From: Xenorhabdus bovienii
GTDB taxonomy: Bacteria; Pseudomonadota; Gammaproteobacteria; Enterobacterales; Enterobacteriaceae
Direction: 5' to 3'
NCBI RefSeq assembly: GCF_024721015.1
Contig: NZ_JANAIF010000008.1
Span: 29,813 to 93,812 of the forward strand
Length of the DNA stretch: 64,000 nucleotides
Every line of letters starts with the position of its first letter. The stretch's first letter is position 1. The translations under genes and the position numbers were made by a program. Shown one piece after another: positions 17,235 to 26,836 of this stretch. Below the pieces are notes generated by a model that was given only the letters and a program-made list of their open reading frames with translations, was not told the origin of the DNA and made no database searches.

Positions 17235-18119
17235 TTACTGAGGCCACTTCATTTCACCTTTCAATACCTTGGCACTCAGCTCAAGGCTGGATTCATCAGC
17301 AAGGTTTGGATAGTGTTTCTTCATGGCTGCAATCAACGCCTCTGAATCTTTGGCTTTTGGTAACTCTTTTTCCAGTGTGGTCAGATACTTTTGCGTAAAT
17401 GTGACTGATTCCAGCGTCATCGGTGCACTACCCACATAATGGCCAGGTACAACAGTGTCAGGTTTCAGGTTTTTGATGCGATCTAATGTCTGCATCCAGT
17501 GCTGGCGTGATACTTTGGTTTGAGTATCTGCAATCCATACATGGATATTGCCAGAAACGGTGACGCCGCCAACAACAGCTTTCAATTTAGGCACCCAAAC
17601 GAAAGTACGATCTGCGGCTGGGCCATCTAAACCTTCCACAATCAGCTTTTCACCGTCAACGGTGAAGGTATTTCCTTTCAGTGGCTCTGGCACAATAACC
17701 TTTTTCGGGGCCTGATCTTGCAGAATGCCACCCCAATATGCCAGTTTACCGTCTTTGGTTTCATTGATGGCTTTGATGGTTTCAGGTGAAGCGATCACTT
17801 TGGCTTCAGGGAAAGCGGTCGTGATCACATCAAGACCAAAGTAAAAATCAGGATCAGACTGGCTGATATAGATCGTTGTCAGTTTTTTTCCGGTTTGCTG
17901 GATCATTTTGACCAGCGCTTGGGCGTCACTCTTTTTAAATTGCGCGTCAATCAGAACAACTTCATGGTCACCACTGATGATTTCAGAAGAAACAGGAAAT
18001 ATGCCGGTTTCACCTGGATTGTAGATATCTAACTTGAGATCGGTTGCTTGAGCCAGTGATGCCATTCCCAGAGAAAGGGTCGCCGCCAGAGCGATATTTA
18101 ATGTTGTTTTGCGAGCCAT
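17235..18119 (-). CDS. Exported MBL-fold protein with degenerate metal-binding motif
   Basis: A 294-residue periplasmic protein. The signal peptide (about residues 1-25, cleaved near 'AQA-TD') precedes a metallo-beta-lactamase fold. Where active members have H-x-H-x-D-H, this protein reads Ser86-Gln-Ser88-Asp89-Pro-Asp91 ('YISQSDPDFYFG'), so the first two metal histidines are gone. A later 'PGHYVG' (225-230) and 'GNIHVW' keep histidines. It may bind metal differently or be non-catalytic. It is divergent from a LysR-type regulator 139 bp away that probably controls it. I know no assigned substrate. Confidence 0.8.
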   Translation of the reverse strand: MARKTTLNIALAATLSLGMASLAQATDLKLDIYNPGETGIFPVSSEIISGDHEVVLIDAQFKKSDAQALVKMIQQTGKKLTTIYISQSDPDFYFGLDVITTAFPEAKVIASPETIKAINETKDGKLAYWGGILQDQAPKKVIVPEPLKGNTFTVDGEKLIVEGLDGPAADRTFVWVPKLKAVVGGVTVSGNIHVWIADTQTKVSRQHWMQTLDRIKNLKPDTVVPGHYVGSAPMTLESVTFTQKYLTTLEKELPKAKDSEALIAAMKKHYPNLADESSLELSAKVLKGEMKWPQ

Positions 18120-18171
18120 TATTGAATTCCTGTATCAAAATGTTTATTTGCTTGAATGGCACGTATAATAA

Positions 18172-18233
18172 GTTGCATATTTCGATTTAAAAACCGCAAA
18201 ATCTGCAATTATTTGTTGCATATATCGATCTAA
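18172..18233. promoter_or_regulatory. Two direct repeats, candidate LysR-type operator
   Basis: GTTGCATATTTCGATTTAA (18172-18190) and GTTGCATATATCGATCTAA (18215-18233) match at 17 of 19 positions with a 43-bp period, about four helical turns. They sit between the divergent MBL gene (start 18119) and the LysR-type gene (start 18259), where such regulators bind. Confidence 0.6.
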
Positions 18234-18258
18234 TTACGGCAGGGGATAAACAGGCAGA

Positions 18259-19173
18259 ATGGATAGGATCACGGCAGCACAGGTTTTTGTCACGATTGTG
18301 GAGCAGGGGAGCTTGGTTGCGGCGGCGGAACGGCTTGATATGTCACGGGCAATGGTGTCGCGCTATCTGGCTGAAATGGAGAAATGGGCAGGTGTTCGTC
18401 TACTGCATCGTACAACACGTAAAATCAGTCTGACTTCGGCAGGAGAAAACGCTTATCAGCGCAGTCTAAAGTTGTTGGAATTAGCGGAGACAATGCCAGT
18501 TCAGCAATCACTGGAATCACAAACCCTGAGAGGGCTGCTGAGAGTGAGTTGTTCTCAATCGCTGGGTACTAGCGCGTTGTCTGTTGCTATTCCTGAATTT
18601 ATGCGCAGGTATCCACAAATTGCCGTCAACTTACAAATTAACAACAAAGTCATCAACTTGATTGAAGAGCGTATTGATTTAGCGATTCGCATTACTAATA
18701 ATTTGGAACCGAATCTGATTGCCCGTCCATTATCCATTTGTCATTCTGTTGTTTGTGCGGCGCCCTCTTACTTAGATGGAAAAATTATTCCGCAGAAACC
18801 CACTGATTTAGCCTCACATAACTGCCTGACATATAATTTTTTTGGCAAAAGTTTGTGGCTGTTTGAAAAACAGCATGAGCAGTATTCAGTTCCTGTCAGT
18901 GGTACGCTTAGTGCCAACGAATCAACAGTACTGATGGAAGCGACATTACAGGGAGCAGGCATTGCCATGCAGCCTCATTATTCTGCTGCTCCGTATTTAA
19001 TGTCTGGGCAGTTGGTTGAGTTATTGCCGGATTATCAACCTCAGGCAATGGGGATCTATGGTATTTATGCCAGTCGTCAGAATATGCCGGTTACTTTGCG
19101 GGCATTGTTGGATTTTCTGGTGGACTGGTTTGCTAATGCACCCCACTGGCAGCAGTTAATGTTGAAAAGCTAA
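18259..19173 (+). CDS. LysR-type transcriptional regulator
   Basis: A 304-residue regulator with the N-terminal winged helix-turn-helix 'MDRITAAQVFVTIVEQGSL...AAERLDMSRAMVSRYLAEME' (residues about 1-45, given here in part) and a C-terminal co-inducer-binding domain. The family is like the E. coli YafC/DhcR-type LysR proteins. It is transcribed divergently from the exported MBL-fold gene, the standard layout for regulator and target. Its 3' end overlaps the lysR 3' end by 18 bp on the opposite strand. The inducer is not inferable. Confidence 0.88.
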   Translation: MDRITAAQVFVTIVEQGSLVAAAERLDMSRAMVSRYLAEMEKWAGVRLLHRTTRKISLTSAGENAYQRSLKLLELAETMPVQQSLESQTLRGLLRVSCSQSLGTSALSVAIPEFMRRYPQIAVNLQINNKVINLIEERIDLAIRITNNLEPNLIARPLSICHSVVCAAPSYLDGKIIPQKPTDLASHNCLTYNFFGKSLWLFEKQHEQYSVPVSGTLSANESTVLMEATLQGAGIAMQPHYSAAPYLMSGQLVELLPDYQPQAMGIYGIYASRQNMPVTLRALLDFLVDWFANAPHWQQLMLKS

Positions 19174-20085
19174 TGCCAATTTTCTCGGAAACAGGCCGGT
19201 CTGTTGTTTTAAATGGGTAATGAATATTTCGACGGGTTCCGAGAATGGCCGATGTATGGGCTTGATTAAACTGACCGTGAATGGGATGTCTATGCTGAAT
19301 GGCCGGACGCAGATCCCCGCATTCTTATCCAGATAATCCAAGGCAGTCAGGGGATTCACGACAGACATACCGATACCTTCACTGATCATGGCACAGATTG
19401 AAGCTGCGCTGTGAGTTTCCATGATCATATTGCGATTGACATGATGTTCGCTAAATATGGTATCGATGAGCTGCCTGTAACTATCTGTTATCGACAGGCT
19501 GATAAATTTTTGCTCATGAAAATCTTCGGGCATCAGTCGTGATTTTTGACTGAGTGGATGACTGGCAGGGAGGACGCAGACTTCATTCAAGGTAATCAAC
19601 GTTTCTTGCTCAGTACCTGCGGGAGCCTGCAAATGTTCGGTTAAACCGATATCGTGGCGTTGTGCTGAAAGCCATTCCTCCAGCAGTGGGGATTCTTGCG
19701 GGACGATGGTCAGTTTCGCTTCCGGATAGCGTTGAATAAAACTATGGCAGGCTTTTGGCAGTAAAGATTGGGAAAACACCGGCAGGCAGGCAATGGAAAG
19801 CTGTGCATGTTCAAATTGACGAATGCTTTCTGCTGCATTGAGTATCCTCTCCAGCCCATAATAAGAACGCTGGACTTCTTCAAATAACCGCAATCCCTGT
19901 GCCGTGGGAAATAAACGCCCTTTGATCCGATCAAATAACCTGAATTTCAGCAACTGTTCAAAACGCGCGAGCTCACGGCTGACAGTGGGTTGCGAAGTTT
20001 TCAACAATACCGCGGCGTCAGTCAGGTTTTTGGTGGTCATTACTGCATGAAAAATCTCAATGTGTCGCCATGAACAAGAGTGCAT
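19156..20085 (-). CDS. lysR: LysR, transcriptional activator of lysA
   Basis: The founding LysR-family member: it activates lysA in response to diaminopimelate and is countered by lysine. The 309-residue protein matches E. coli LysR closely: 'RHIEIFHAVMTTKNLTDAA' HTH region, 'TSQPTVSRELARFEQ', effector domain 'VPQESPLLEEWLSAQRHD' and 'VNPLTALDY'. It is divergent from lysA, and the 185-bp intergenic region holds AT-rich dyads (around 20140-20180) suitable for LysR. It ends tail-to-tail with the other LysR-type gene. Confidence 0.93.
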   Translation of the reverse strand: MHSCSWRHIEIFHAVMTTKNLTDAAVLLKTSQPTVSRELARFEQLLKFRLFDRIKGRLFPTAQGLRLFEEVQRSYYGLERILNAAESIRQFEHAQLSIACLPVFSQSLLPKACHSFIQRYPEAKLTIVPQESPLLEEWLSAQRHDIGLTEHLQAPAGTEQETLITLNEVCVLPASHPLSQKSRLMPEDFHEQKFISLSITDSYRQLIDTIFSEHHVNRNMIMETHSAASICAMISEGIGMSVVNPLTALDYLDKNAGICVRPFSIDIPFTVSLIKPIHRPFSEPVEIFITHLKQQTGLFPRKLALAFQH

Positions 20086-20270
20086 AATTTCATCTCTTTA
20101 ATACGGATTGCTATTTCATCATGGTTAATGCGCTATCTACATAACATGATTAGTTTGAAAAACAATCAAAACGATATCATAAATAAATAGACTATAGCTA
20201 AATAGATATTTTTCTTCCTGCCTTATTGCTGTCAATAATGAAGCATCTGCTGGTCTTGTGAGAAATTTCA

Positions 20271-21554
20271 ATGACGACATCAACTTTTACTGGTTTTTCA
20301 GGAGAAAACTTTACTCCAGAGAATCTGCTTCGTTTGCCCGTTGATTACGGAACACCATTATGGGTCTATGACAGTGACATTATTATTCGAAAAATCAATA
20401 AATTAAAACGATTCGATATCATTCGGTTTGCACAGAAAGCCTGTTCCAATACCCATATCCTGCGTTTGATGAGAGCACAGGGAGTAAAAGTGGATGCGGT
20501 GTCATTAGGGGAAATTGAACGGGCTCTTTACGCTGGATATCAGCCCGGCCGTGATCGATCCGAAATTGTGTTCACGGCGGATTTGATTGATGAAGCAACA
20601 CTTAATCGAGTGATTGAGTTGGATATTCCAGTCAATGTCGGTTCCATTGATATGCTGGAGCAGATGGGTACACGTCAGTCGGGTCATCCTATCTGGCTGC
20701 GCATTAATCCGGGATTCGGTCATGGTCATAGTCAGAAAACCAATACGGGCGGTGAAAACAGCAAACACGGGATCTGGTTTCAGGATTTACCGCTGGCGAT
20801 TGAGAAAGTCCGCCAATATGGGCTGAAATTGGTGGGACTGCATATGCACATTGGTTCTGGAGTGGATTATCAGCATCTTGCCAATGTATGTAACGCTATG
20901 GTGGAACAAGTCATATTGTGCGGTGAGGATATTCAGGCCATTTCAGCAGGAGGCGGATTATCAATTCCTTATAAAATGGGTGACGAAGTAGTGGATACTG
21001 AACACTATTACAGTCTGTGGCATGAAGCTCGCCAGCGCATTGAACAGCACTTGGGGCATCATGTTGAACTGGAAATTGAACCCGGCCGTTTTCTGGTGGC
21101 TGAATCAGGTATTTTGATGGCTGAAGTGAGGGCGGTGAAATCAATGGGGAACCGTCATTATGTGCTGGTGGATGCGGGTTTCAGCGATTTGATGCGCCCA
21201 ACGATGTATGGAAGTTACCATCATATTTCTGTTTTGTCGGTGGATAGCAAACATATTGATGAGGCTAATTCGCAGGATGCTGAGTTACATGAAACGTTAG
21301 TTGCAGGGCCGTTATGTGAATCCGGTGATGTGTTTACCCAATCAGCAGGTGGGGATGTTATACCGCGTTTGTTGCCTCGTGTTCGTGTAGGGGATTATTT
21401 GATTTTCCACGACACAGGCGCTTATGGTGCATCTATGTCTTCAAACTACAATAGCCGCCCTTTGATCCCCGAAATCTTATTTATTGATGGTGATGCCCGC
21501 TTGATTCGACGTGGGCAAACAATAGAAGAATTGCTGGCATTGGAAGCGGTATAA
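20271..21554 (+). CDS. lysA: Diaminopimelate decarboxylase
   Basis: PLP enzyme that decarboxylates meso-2,6-diaminopimelate to L-lysine, the last step of lysine synthesis. A fold III alanine-racemase-type barrel of 427 residues: PLP lysine Lys56 in 'IIRFAQKACSN', glycine-rich 'HMHIGSG' and 'AISAGGGLS' phosphate sites, 'EIEPGRFLVAE', and active-site Cys in 'GPLCESGDVF'. It is activated by the divergent lysR. The terminator at 21559-21586 follows the stop by 4 bp. Confidence 0.96.
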   Translation: MTTSTFTGFSGENFTPENLLRLPVDYGTPLWVYDSDIIIRKINKLKRFDIIRFAQKACSNTHILRLMRAQGVKVDAVSLGEIERALYAGYQPGRDRSEIVFTADLIDEATLNRVIELDIPVNVGSIDMLEQMGTRQSGHPIWLRINPGFGHGHSQKTNTGGENSKHGIWFQDLPLAIEKVRQYGLKLVGLHMHIGSGVDYQHLANVCNAMVEQVILCGEDIQAISAGGGLSIPYKMGDEVVDTEHYYSLWHEARQRIEQHLGHHVELEIEPGRFLVAESGILMAEVRAVKSMGNRHYVLVDAGFSDLMRPTMYGSYHHISVLSVDSKHIDEANSQDAELHETLVAGPLCESGDVFTQSAGGDVIPRLLPRVRVGDYLIFHDTGAYGASMSSNYNSRPLIPEILFIDGDARLIRRGQTIEELLALEAV

Positions 21555-21558
21555 ATAA

Positions 21559-21586
21559 AATACGGGGCATTTTTTGTCCCCGTATT
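21559..21586. terminator. Shared terminator between lysA and fadE
   Basis: AATACGGGG (21559-21567) and CCCCGTATT (21578-21586) form a 9-bp stem with a T-rich loop between the convergent genes. A T-rich tail follows on the minus strand, serving fadE; on the plus strand the tail is poor. Confidence 0.65.
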
Positions 21587-21614
21587 CTCGATGACTTATA
21601 TTGTTCGGTCAACA

Positions 21615-24062
21615 TCAAGCGGCTTTAGTCTGATGTTGACTTTCAGGCTTTTTTGCTGAATGAGGTACAGCAAATGCATCCGGCTCAAACTCATCAACAT
21701 TGATTGAACGCAGCCGGCTATTTTCCGCACGTTTCAGGATATCCGCTTCTTCTTGGGTGATCTTGTGATCCGCCAATGCACGTTCAGCTAACTGATCCAG
21801 ACGTGTGAAGCTCAGGTTTTTGCCTGCTTCGCGGCTTAAGCGTGTATGAATGGGTTCTGCGGCAATGATATCGTGCAGAGCTTCTTCCAATAACCCGTGA
21901 GGATTATGCTCGCTTGGTGTCAGATATTGCCCACGACCAATCCGGCTGCGCGTTGCGGAAGGTGTTTGTAATATCTGAGCCAGTTTATGATCCAATTTAT
22001 CAGACGGTGCAGTATGTGAACGGCCCAATGGGAACACCATCACTCGCATTAAACCAGCAACCAAACGGTTAGGGAAATTGCGCAGTAAATCGTTCAGGGC
22101 CTGCTCTGCCTGATACAGGCTATCTTCTACCGCCCATTGTAACAATGGCAGATCTTCTTTCTGACGGCCTTCGTCTTCATAGCGTTTCAGGGCTGCTGTA
22201 GCCAAGAAGATTTGACTCAGAATATCCCCAAGACGAGCTGAAATGCGTTCACGGCGTTTCAGACTGCCACCCAATACGCCCATTGAAACATCAGAGAGCA
22301 GGGCAAGGTTAGCACTTAGACGGTTGATGTGCTGGTAGTAACGGCGAGTTGCATCGCTGACTGGCGTACGGCTGGTTCTGCCATTAGTGATGCCAAGCCA
22401 CAGGCTGCGTAGGGTATTGCTGGCAACATGGCCCAAGTGGCCAAACAGGGCTTTATCAAAGGCTTTGACATTGTTATTTTCTGCAGAGGCTATTTCAGCC
22501 AGTACATAAGGATGGCAGCGGATCGCACCCTGACCAAAGATGATCATGCTACGAGTCAGGATATTCGCGCCTTCTACGGTAATAGCAATGGGGGCACCCT
22601 GATAGGCACGGGCAAGGAAGTTGGATGGGCCAAGACAGATGCCTTTACCGCCAGCGATATCCATTGCATCAATAATCGAGCGTTGCCCTCTGTGGGTACA
22701 GTGGTATTTCACAATAGCAGACAGAACCGCAGGTTTTTCACCTAGCATAATGCCGCCTGTAATCATCGTTGCCGCGGCATCCATCAGGTAAGTATTACCT
22801 GCAATACGGGCCAGTGGCTCTTCGATACCTTCCATTTTGCCAATCGGGAGTTTGAATTGGCGACGAATATAGGAGTAGGCACCGATTGCCATAGCTGCAC
22901 TTTTCAATCCACCTGTTGCGTTGGATGGCAGGGTAATACCACGGCCGACCGATAGACATTCAACCAGCATACGCCAGCCTTGGCCTGCCATTTTCGGTCC
23001 ACCAATGATGTAATCGATAGGAACGAAAATATCCTTACCGCGGGTTGGCCCATTCTGGAATGGAACATTCAGTGGGAAATGGCGGTTGCCGATTTCAACC
23101 CCCGGGGTACTAGTGGGGATTAAGGCACAGGTTATACCCAGTGATTCGGTATTCCCGATCAAATGTTCAGGATCATACAATTTGAATGCTAATCCCAAAA
23201 CAGTCGCGATAGGAGCAAGGGTGATATAGCGCTTATTCCAGTTCAGACGCATACCGAGCACTTGCTCGCCTTGCCACTCACCCATACAGACGACGCCAGT
23301 ATCGGGAATCGCTCCGGCATCTGAGCCTGCTTCTGGGCTAGTCAAGGCAAAGCAGGGGATTTCTTCGCCACGGGCAAGGCCGGGAAGGTAATGTTTTTTC
23401 TGCTCATCTGTACCATAGTGCTGTAATAATTCACCCGGCCCCAGTGAGTTTGGAACACCGACAGTAATCGCCAGAATACCAGAGACACCAGACAGTTTTT
23501 GTAGTACTTGTGATTGGGCATAAGCTGAAAAGTCCAGGCCACCATATTCTTTCTTGATGATCATGGCAAAGAAGCGATTTTCTTTCAGGTATGTCCAGAG
23601 TTCTGGCGGGAGATCCGCTAATTCATGGCTAATTTGGAAATCATTTGCCATGCGGCAGGCTTCTTCCACAGGGCCATCAATAAATGCCTGCTCTTCAGCA
23701 GTTAACTGTGGCTTCGGATAGTTATGCAGTTTTTTCCAATCAGGATTACCACGGAACAGCTCACCTTCCCACCAGGTTGTTCCTGCATCAATGGCTTCTT
23801 TCTCTGTTGTAGACATGCTTGGCATGACTTTACGGAATGCTTTTAAGCCGGGTGCAGAAAATAGAGATATACGCGTTGGTGTGAAGATAAGGGGGAACAG
23901 AATAATGGCAAGTGGTAATAGTAGCCAGTAACTCCAAAGACCCGTTATGCCCATGACGAGTGTATAGGCAACAAGTAGCAGGCTGCTGGCAGCCAGGCTG
24001 ACTTTGCGGTAACAAAGCCCGCCAATCAAGACTAAAAACAAAATAATGCTGAGAGCGGTCAT
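21615..24062 (-). CDS. fadE: Acyl-CoA dehydrogenase FadE
   Basis: First step of fatty-acid beta-oxidation: FAD-dependent 2,3-dehydrogenation of acyl-CoA. At 815 residues it is the large enterobacterial type: two to three N-terminal membrane helices, then the acyl-CoA dehydrogenase domain with '[17 protein letters not shown]' (flavin/substrate contact) and '[19 protein letters not shown]', and a long C-terminal extension. I start at MTALSII (24062), which has AGGAG 8 bp upstream, rather than at 24095. E. coli FadE is repressed by FadR; I did not identify an operator. It is divergent from gmhA, as in E. coli. Confidence 0.95.
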   Translation of the reverse strand: MTALSIILFLVLIGGLCYRKVSLAASSLLLVAYTLVMGITGLWSYWLLLPLAIILFPLIFTPTRISLFSAPGLKAFRKVMPSMSTTEKEAIDAGTTWWEGELFRGNPDWKKLHNYPKPQLTAEEQAFIDGPVEEACRMANDFQISHELADLPPELWTYLKENRFFAMIIKKEYGGLDFSAYAQSQVLQKLSGVSGILAITVGVPNSLGPGELLQHYGTDEQKKHYLPGLARGEEIPCFALTSPEAGSDAGAIPDTGVVCMGEWQGEQVLGMRLNWNKRYITLAPIATVLGLAFKLYDPEHLIGNTESLGITCALIPTSTPGVEIGNRHFPLNVPFQNGPTRGKDIFVPIDYIIGGPKMAGQGWRMLVECLSVGRGITLPSNATGGLKSAAMAIGAYSYIRRQFKLPIGKMEGIEEPLARIAGNTYLMDAAATMITGGIMLGEKPAVLSAIVKYHCTHRGQRSIIDAMDIAGGKGICLGPSNFLARAYQGAPIAITVEGANILTRSMIIFGQGAIRCHPYVLAEIASAENNNVKAFDKALFGHLGHVASNTLRSLWLGITNGRTSRTPVSDATRRYYQHINRLSANLALLSDVSMGVLGGSLKRRERISARLGDILSQIFLATAALKRYEDEGRQKEDLPLLQWAVEDSLYQAEQALNDLLRNFPNRLVAGLMRVMVFPLGRSHTAPSDKLDHKLAQILQTPSATRSRIGRGQYLTPSEHNPHGLLEEALHDIIAAEPIHTRLSREAGKNLSFTRLDQLAERALADHKITQEEADILKRAENSRLRSINVDEFEPDAFAVPHSAKKPESQHQTKAA

Positions 24063-24314
24063 AGTAAAAACTCCTGTTAATCTCAGGTGAGACATCAGAG
24101 GTCTGACCTGTTGTGGTGTTCTTCTTTTTAGATGAGGAAAACGTATTTATCAATATATTTACATCTTAATTACAATGTAGCTCACAAAGTCATTGCAGTT
24201 TGCGGTGTGATAATTTCACGGAGATGTGATGGCATCTTCTTTCGAGAGAGGGAATCCGTTACACTGATCGGCAGATTTTATTAATTCCTAAGACCGTTCA
24301 GGAGTATGAGTCCC

Positions 24315-24896
24315 ATGTATCAAGATCTGATCCGCAGTGAGTTGTCTGAAGCCGCAGATACGCTGGCTAAATTCCTTAATGATGATGCAAATATTGACGC
24401 TATCCAACAAGCAGCCGTTTTGCTGGCTGATTCATTCAAAGCAGGGGGAAAAGTACTTTCCTGTGGGAATGGCGGTTCACATTGTGATGCCATGCATTTT
24501 GCGGAAGAACTGACTGGTCGTTACCGCGAAAATCGTCCGGGCTATCCGGGTATCGCGATTTCCGATCCGAGTCATTTATCCTGTGTGAGCAATGATTTTG
24601 GTTACGACTATGTATTTTCTCGTTATCTTGAAGCGGTAGGGCAGAAAGGCGATGTACTGCTGGGTATTTCGACTTCGGGTAACTCCGGCAACATTATCAA
24701 GGTGATTGAAGCAGCCCGTGCGAAAGGCATGAAAGTCATTACGCTGACAGGCAAGGATGGCGGGAAGATGGCAGGAACGGCGGATGTTGAAATTCGTGTA
24801 CCGCATTTCGGTTATGCAGATCGCATTCAGGAGATCCACATCAAAGTGATTCATATCTTGATTCAACTGATTGAGAAAGAAATGGTAACAGCCTGA
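24315..24896 (+). CDS. gmhA: Sedoheptulose-7-phosphate isomerase
   Basis: Converts sedoheptulose 7-phosphate to D-glycero-D-manno-heptose 7-phosphate, the first step toward the LPS inner-core heptose. The SIS-domain protein (193 residues from [10 protein letters not shown]) shows '[25 protein letters not shown]' in two blocks ([20 protein letters not shown]), '[11 protein letters not shown]' and the catalytic '[14 protein letters not shown]' region. ATG 24315 lies 10 bp after AGGAG; ATG 24306 would leave only 1 bp. It is followed 23 bp later by yafJ, the E. coli order. Confidence 0.95.
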   Translation: MYQDLIRSELSEAADTLAKFLNDDANIDAIQQAAVLLADSFKAGGKVLSCGNGGSHCDAMHFAEELTGRYRENRPGYPGIAISDPSHLSCVSNDFGYDYVFSRYLEAVGQKGDVLLGISTSGNSGNIIKVIEAARAKGMKVITLTGKDGGKMAGTADVEIRVPHFGYADRIQEIHIKVIHILIQLIEKEMVTA

Positions 24897-24919
24897 TTGT
24901 AGTGTGTTAGAGGTAGGTA

Positions 24920-25687
24920 ATGTGCGAATTACTTGGCATGAGTGCCAATGTGCCAACAGATATCGTTTTCAGTCTGAGTGGGCTCATTCAGCGTGGAGGG
25001 TATACTGGCCCCCACAAGGATGGTTGGGGGATCACCTTCTATGAAGGGTTGGGATACCGGACGTTCAAGGATCACCAATCCAGTTATCATTCACCTGTTG
25101 CTCGCTTTGTTCAGAGCTATCCGATTAAGTCAGAAGTTATTGTCTCTCATATCCGTCAGGCGAACCGAGGCAATGTCTCTCTGGTCAATACCCATCCGTT
25201 TACCCGTGAGCTATGGGGAAAATATTGGACTTATGCTCACAATGGGCAATTGCAGGGATACCGTAACCTGAAAACAGGCAATTACCGGCCGGTCGGTGAG
25301 ACAGACAGTGAATGGGCATTTTGCTGGATACTGCAACAGTTATCGATCAAGTATCCTAAGCGGCCTTCCAATTGGCCTGCGGTATTTCGCTTCATTGCCT
25401 CGCTGGCAGGTGAGCTGAGGAAAAAAGGGGTTTTCAATATGCTGCTGTCAGATGGGCAGTTTGTCATGGCCTATTGCTCGACCCAATTGCATTGGATCAC
25501 CCGTAGGGCACCTTTTGGCATGGCGAAATTGCTTGATCAGGATGTTGAAATTGATTTTCAGCAACATACTCATCCTGATGATGTGGTGTCAATGATTGCT
25601 ACCCAGCCTTTAACTGGTAATGAAGATTGGCAACGTATTGAACCGGGGTGCTATGAGTTATTTCACCTTGGTGAACGCATAGTTTGA
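24920..25687 (+). CDS. yafJ: Class II glutamine amidotransferase YafJ
   Basis: A 255-residue Ntn-type glutamine amidotransferase domain protein whose N-terminal Cys2 (MCELLGMSA) would be the nucleophile after Met removal. 'HKDGWGITFY', 'VSHIRQANRGNVSLVNTHPF' (in part) and 'AHNGQLQGY' form the glutamine site. There is no synthetase domain, so the acceptor is unknown. It keeps the E. coli gmhA-yafJ-yafK arrangement and overlaps dpaA (opposite strand) by 25 bp at the 3' ends. Confidence 0.93.
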   Translation: MCELLGMSANVPTDIVFSLSGLIQRGGYTGPHKDGWGITFYEGLGYRTFKDHQSSYHSPVARFVQSYPIKSEVIVSHIRQANRGNVSLVNTHPFTRELWGKYWTYAHNGQLQGYRNLKTGNYRPVGETDSEWAFCWILQQLSIKYPKRPSNWPAVFRFIASLAGELRKKGVFNMLLSDGQFVMAYCSTQLHWITRRAPFGMAKLLDQDVEIDFQQHTHPDDVVSMIATQPLTGNEDWQRIEPGCYELFHLGERIV

Positions 25688-26403
25688 GTTGATTTACTGA
25701 AGAATGACGAACTTTCGGGTTTCACGCTAACAATATATTGCCCGTTTATTATGCTGATAGTGGTAAGTTTGCCATTTTTGGCAAAGTATTCATAGGCGGG
25801 CTGTAATTGAGCCCAAAACGAATAATTATCGTTATTACGATAACGCTGTATATTCTGTTGCGTCATCCTGAAAGGATAAATATTTATTTTGATTTCATCC
25901 TGTCCGTAAGATATTGCACTTTCTGCATATCGGTAGATTTCATCCATATAGCGATCGGTCATGGCATAGCAGCCAATGGATTTACACCCTCCATGAATCA
26001 TTAAGTTATTACCAGAATAGCCTCGGAATTTATCAAATTCATTGGGAAAGCCCAGATTAATCGCTCGATAATAGCGGCTATTGGGCTTTAACTGTTTAAG
26101 GCTAACATGGTAAAAACCTTCGGGACTTTTGAAATCACCTGTCAGTGTCTTAGGGCCAAGCCCTCCAGAGTAATTACAGATAGGGTAACTTTGAGCCAAT
26201 TGGTAATGGCCTGTGTTGTCTTTCGTATAAAGTTCAAGCACTTTTTCTTCCTTGAATATTTGAATGAAAATCTCGGCACCAAGTTGTTTCAGCCGGAGTC
26301 GTTCATTGGGTGACTGGAGCCACGATGGAGTGCTTTGCGCCAGAGCAGAACAGGGCATATGAAATAACAGAAATAGTGAAAGATAAAACGCCGTTTTTTT
26401 CAT
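25663..26403 (-). CDS. dpaA: YkuD-family L,D-transpeptidase-like protein YafK/DpaA
   Basis: A periplasmic YkuD-domain protein; E. coli YafK (renamed DpaA/LdtF) releases Braun lipoprotein from peptidoglycan by amidase action instead of forming cross-links. Signal peptide at about 1-22 (ends 'ALA-QS'). The YkuD core has catalytic His137 and Cys145 in 'MIHGGCKSIGCYAM'. 'SPEGFYHVSLKQL' and 'NLGFPNEFD' are conserved family blocks. The length is 246 residues. It sits beside yafJ as in E. coli. The exact activity in this organism is inferred from the E. coli homologue. Confidence 0.9.
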   Translation of the reverse strand: MKKTAFYLSLFLLFHMPCSALAQSTPSWLQSPNERLRLKQLGAEIFIQIFKEEKVLELYTKDNTGHYQLAQSYPICNYSGGLGPKTLTGDFKSPEGFYHVSLKQLKPNSRYYRAINLGFPNEFDKFRGYSGNNLMIHGGCKSIGCYAMTDRYMDEIYRYAESAISYGQDEIKINIYPFRMTQQNIQRYRNNDNYSFWAQLQPAYEYFAKNGKLTTISIINGQYIVSVKPESSSFFSKSTQTMRSPR

Positions 26404-26836
26404 AACAGAGCCGTATAAAAGGATAACAAATTTAATGAAATATCGGATTGAAAGTTGCCATGTATTGACAATGAGCTGAATACAAATATAGCAGCGATGT
26501 TTGGCATCTGTGAAATGGTGGAGCGACCAATAAATGCTCTGTTATCGGGAAAGATGAGGCTTTAGTTCGTCTTTATCGAATGATTAACGATTTAGCAGAG
26601 AAATTATTCTTATTTGCTTGAGCTGAATCACTCGATTAATCAGACAGCTTGTGAGGGGAGATGTTAGAATTACCGTCGGCGAAAATTAAGAGAAAATTGT
26701 AACGATTATCGGAGTGAATAACTTGAGACATATGCCGCTCAAGGCGTTTTTTATTACTGAAGTCGCTATATTACCCAAGGAATACCTCAGGGTAATCTGT
26801 AGCATATGATTTAACTGATAAACTTGTGCAAATCTT
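26404..26836. other. Long leader region upstream of nqrA
   Basis: 433 bp without an established gene. It holds an intrinsic-terminator-like hairpin (26722-26755), a second hairpin TTACCC..GGGTAA (26771-26795) and a 29-codon frame (TTG 26723 to TGA 26809) preceded by GGAG. It probably carries the nqr promoter and untranslated leader. I could not place a convincing -35/-10 pair. Confidence 0.4.
26722..26755 (+). terminator. Terminator-like hairpin in the nqr leader
   Basis: CTTGAG (26722-26727) pairs with CTCAAG (26738-26743), and TTTTTT (26747-26752) follows closely. It points into the nqr operon about 85 bp before nqrA, so it could attenuate nqr or end a small transcript. Confidence 0.45.

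Noticed and set aside
26723..26809. 29-codon nqr leader as a confident gene
   Set aside because: TTG start, no recognised homologue and overlap with a hairpin; kept only as a finding.
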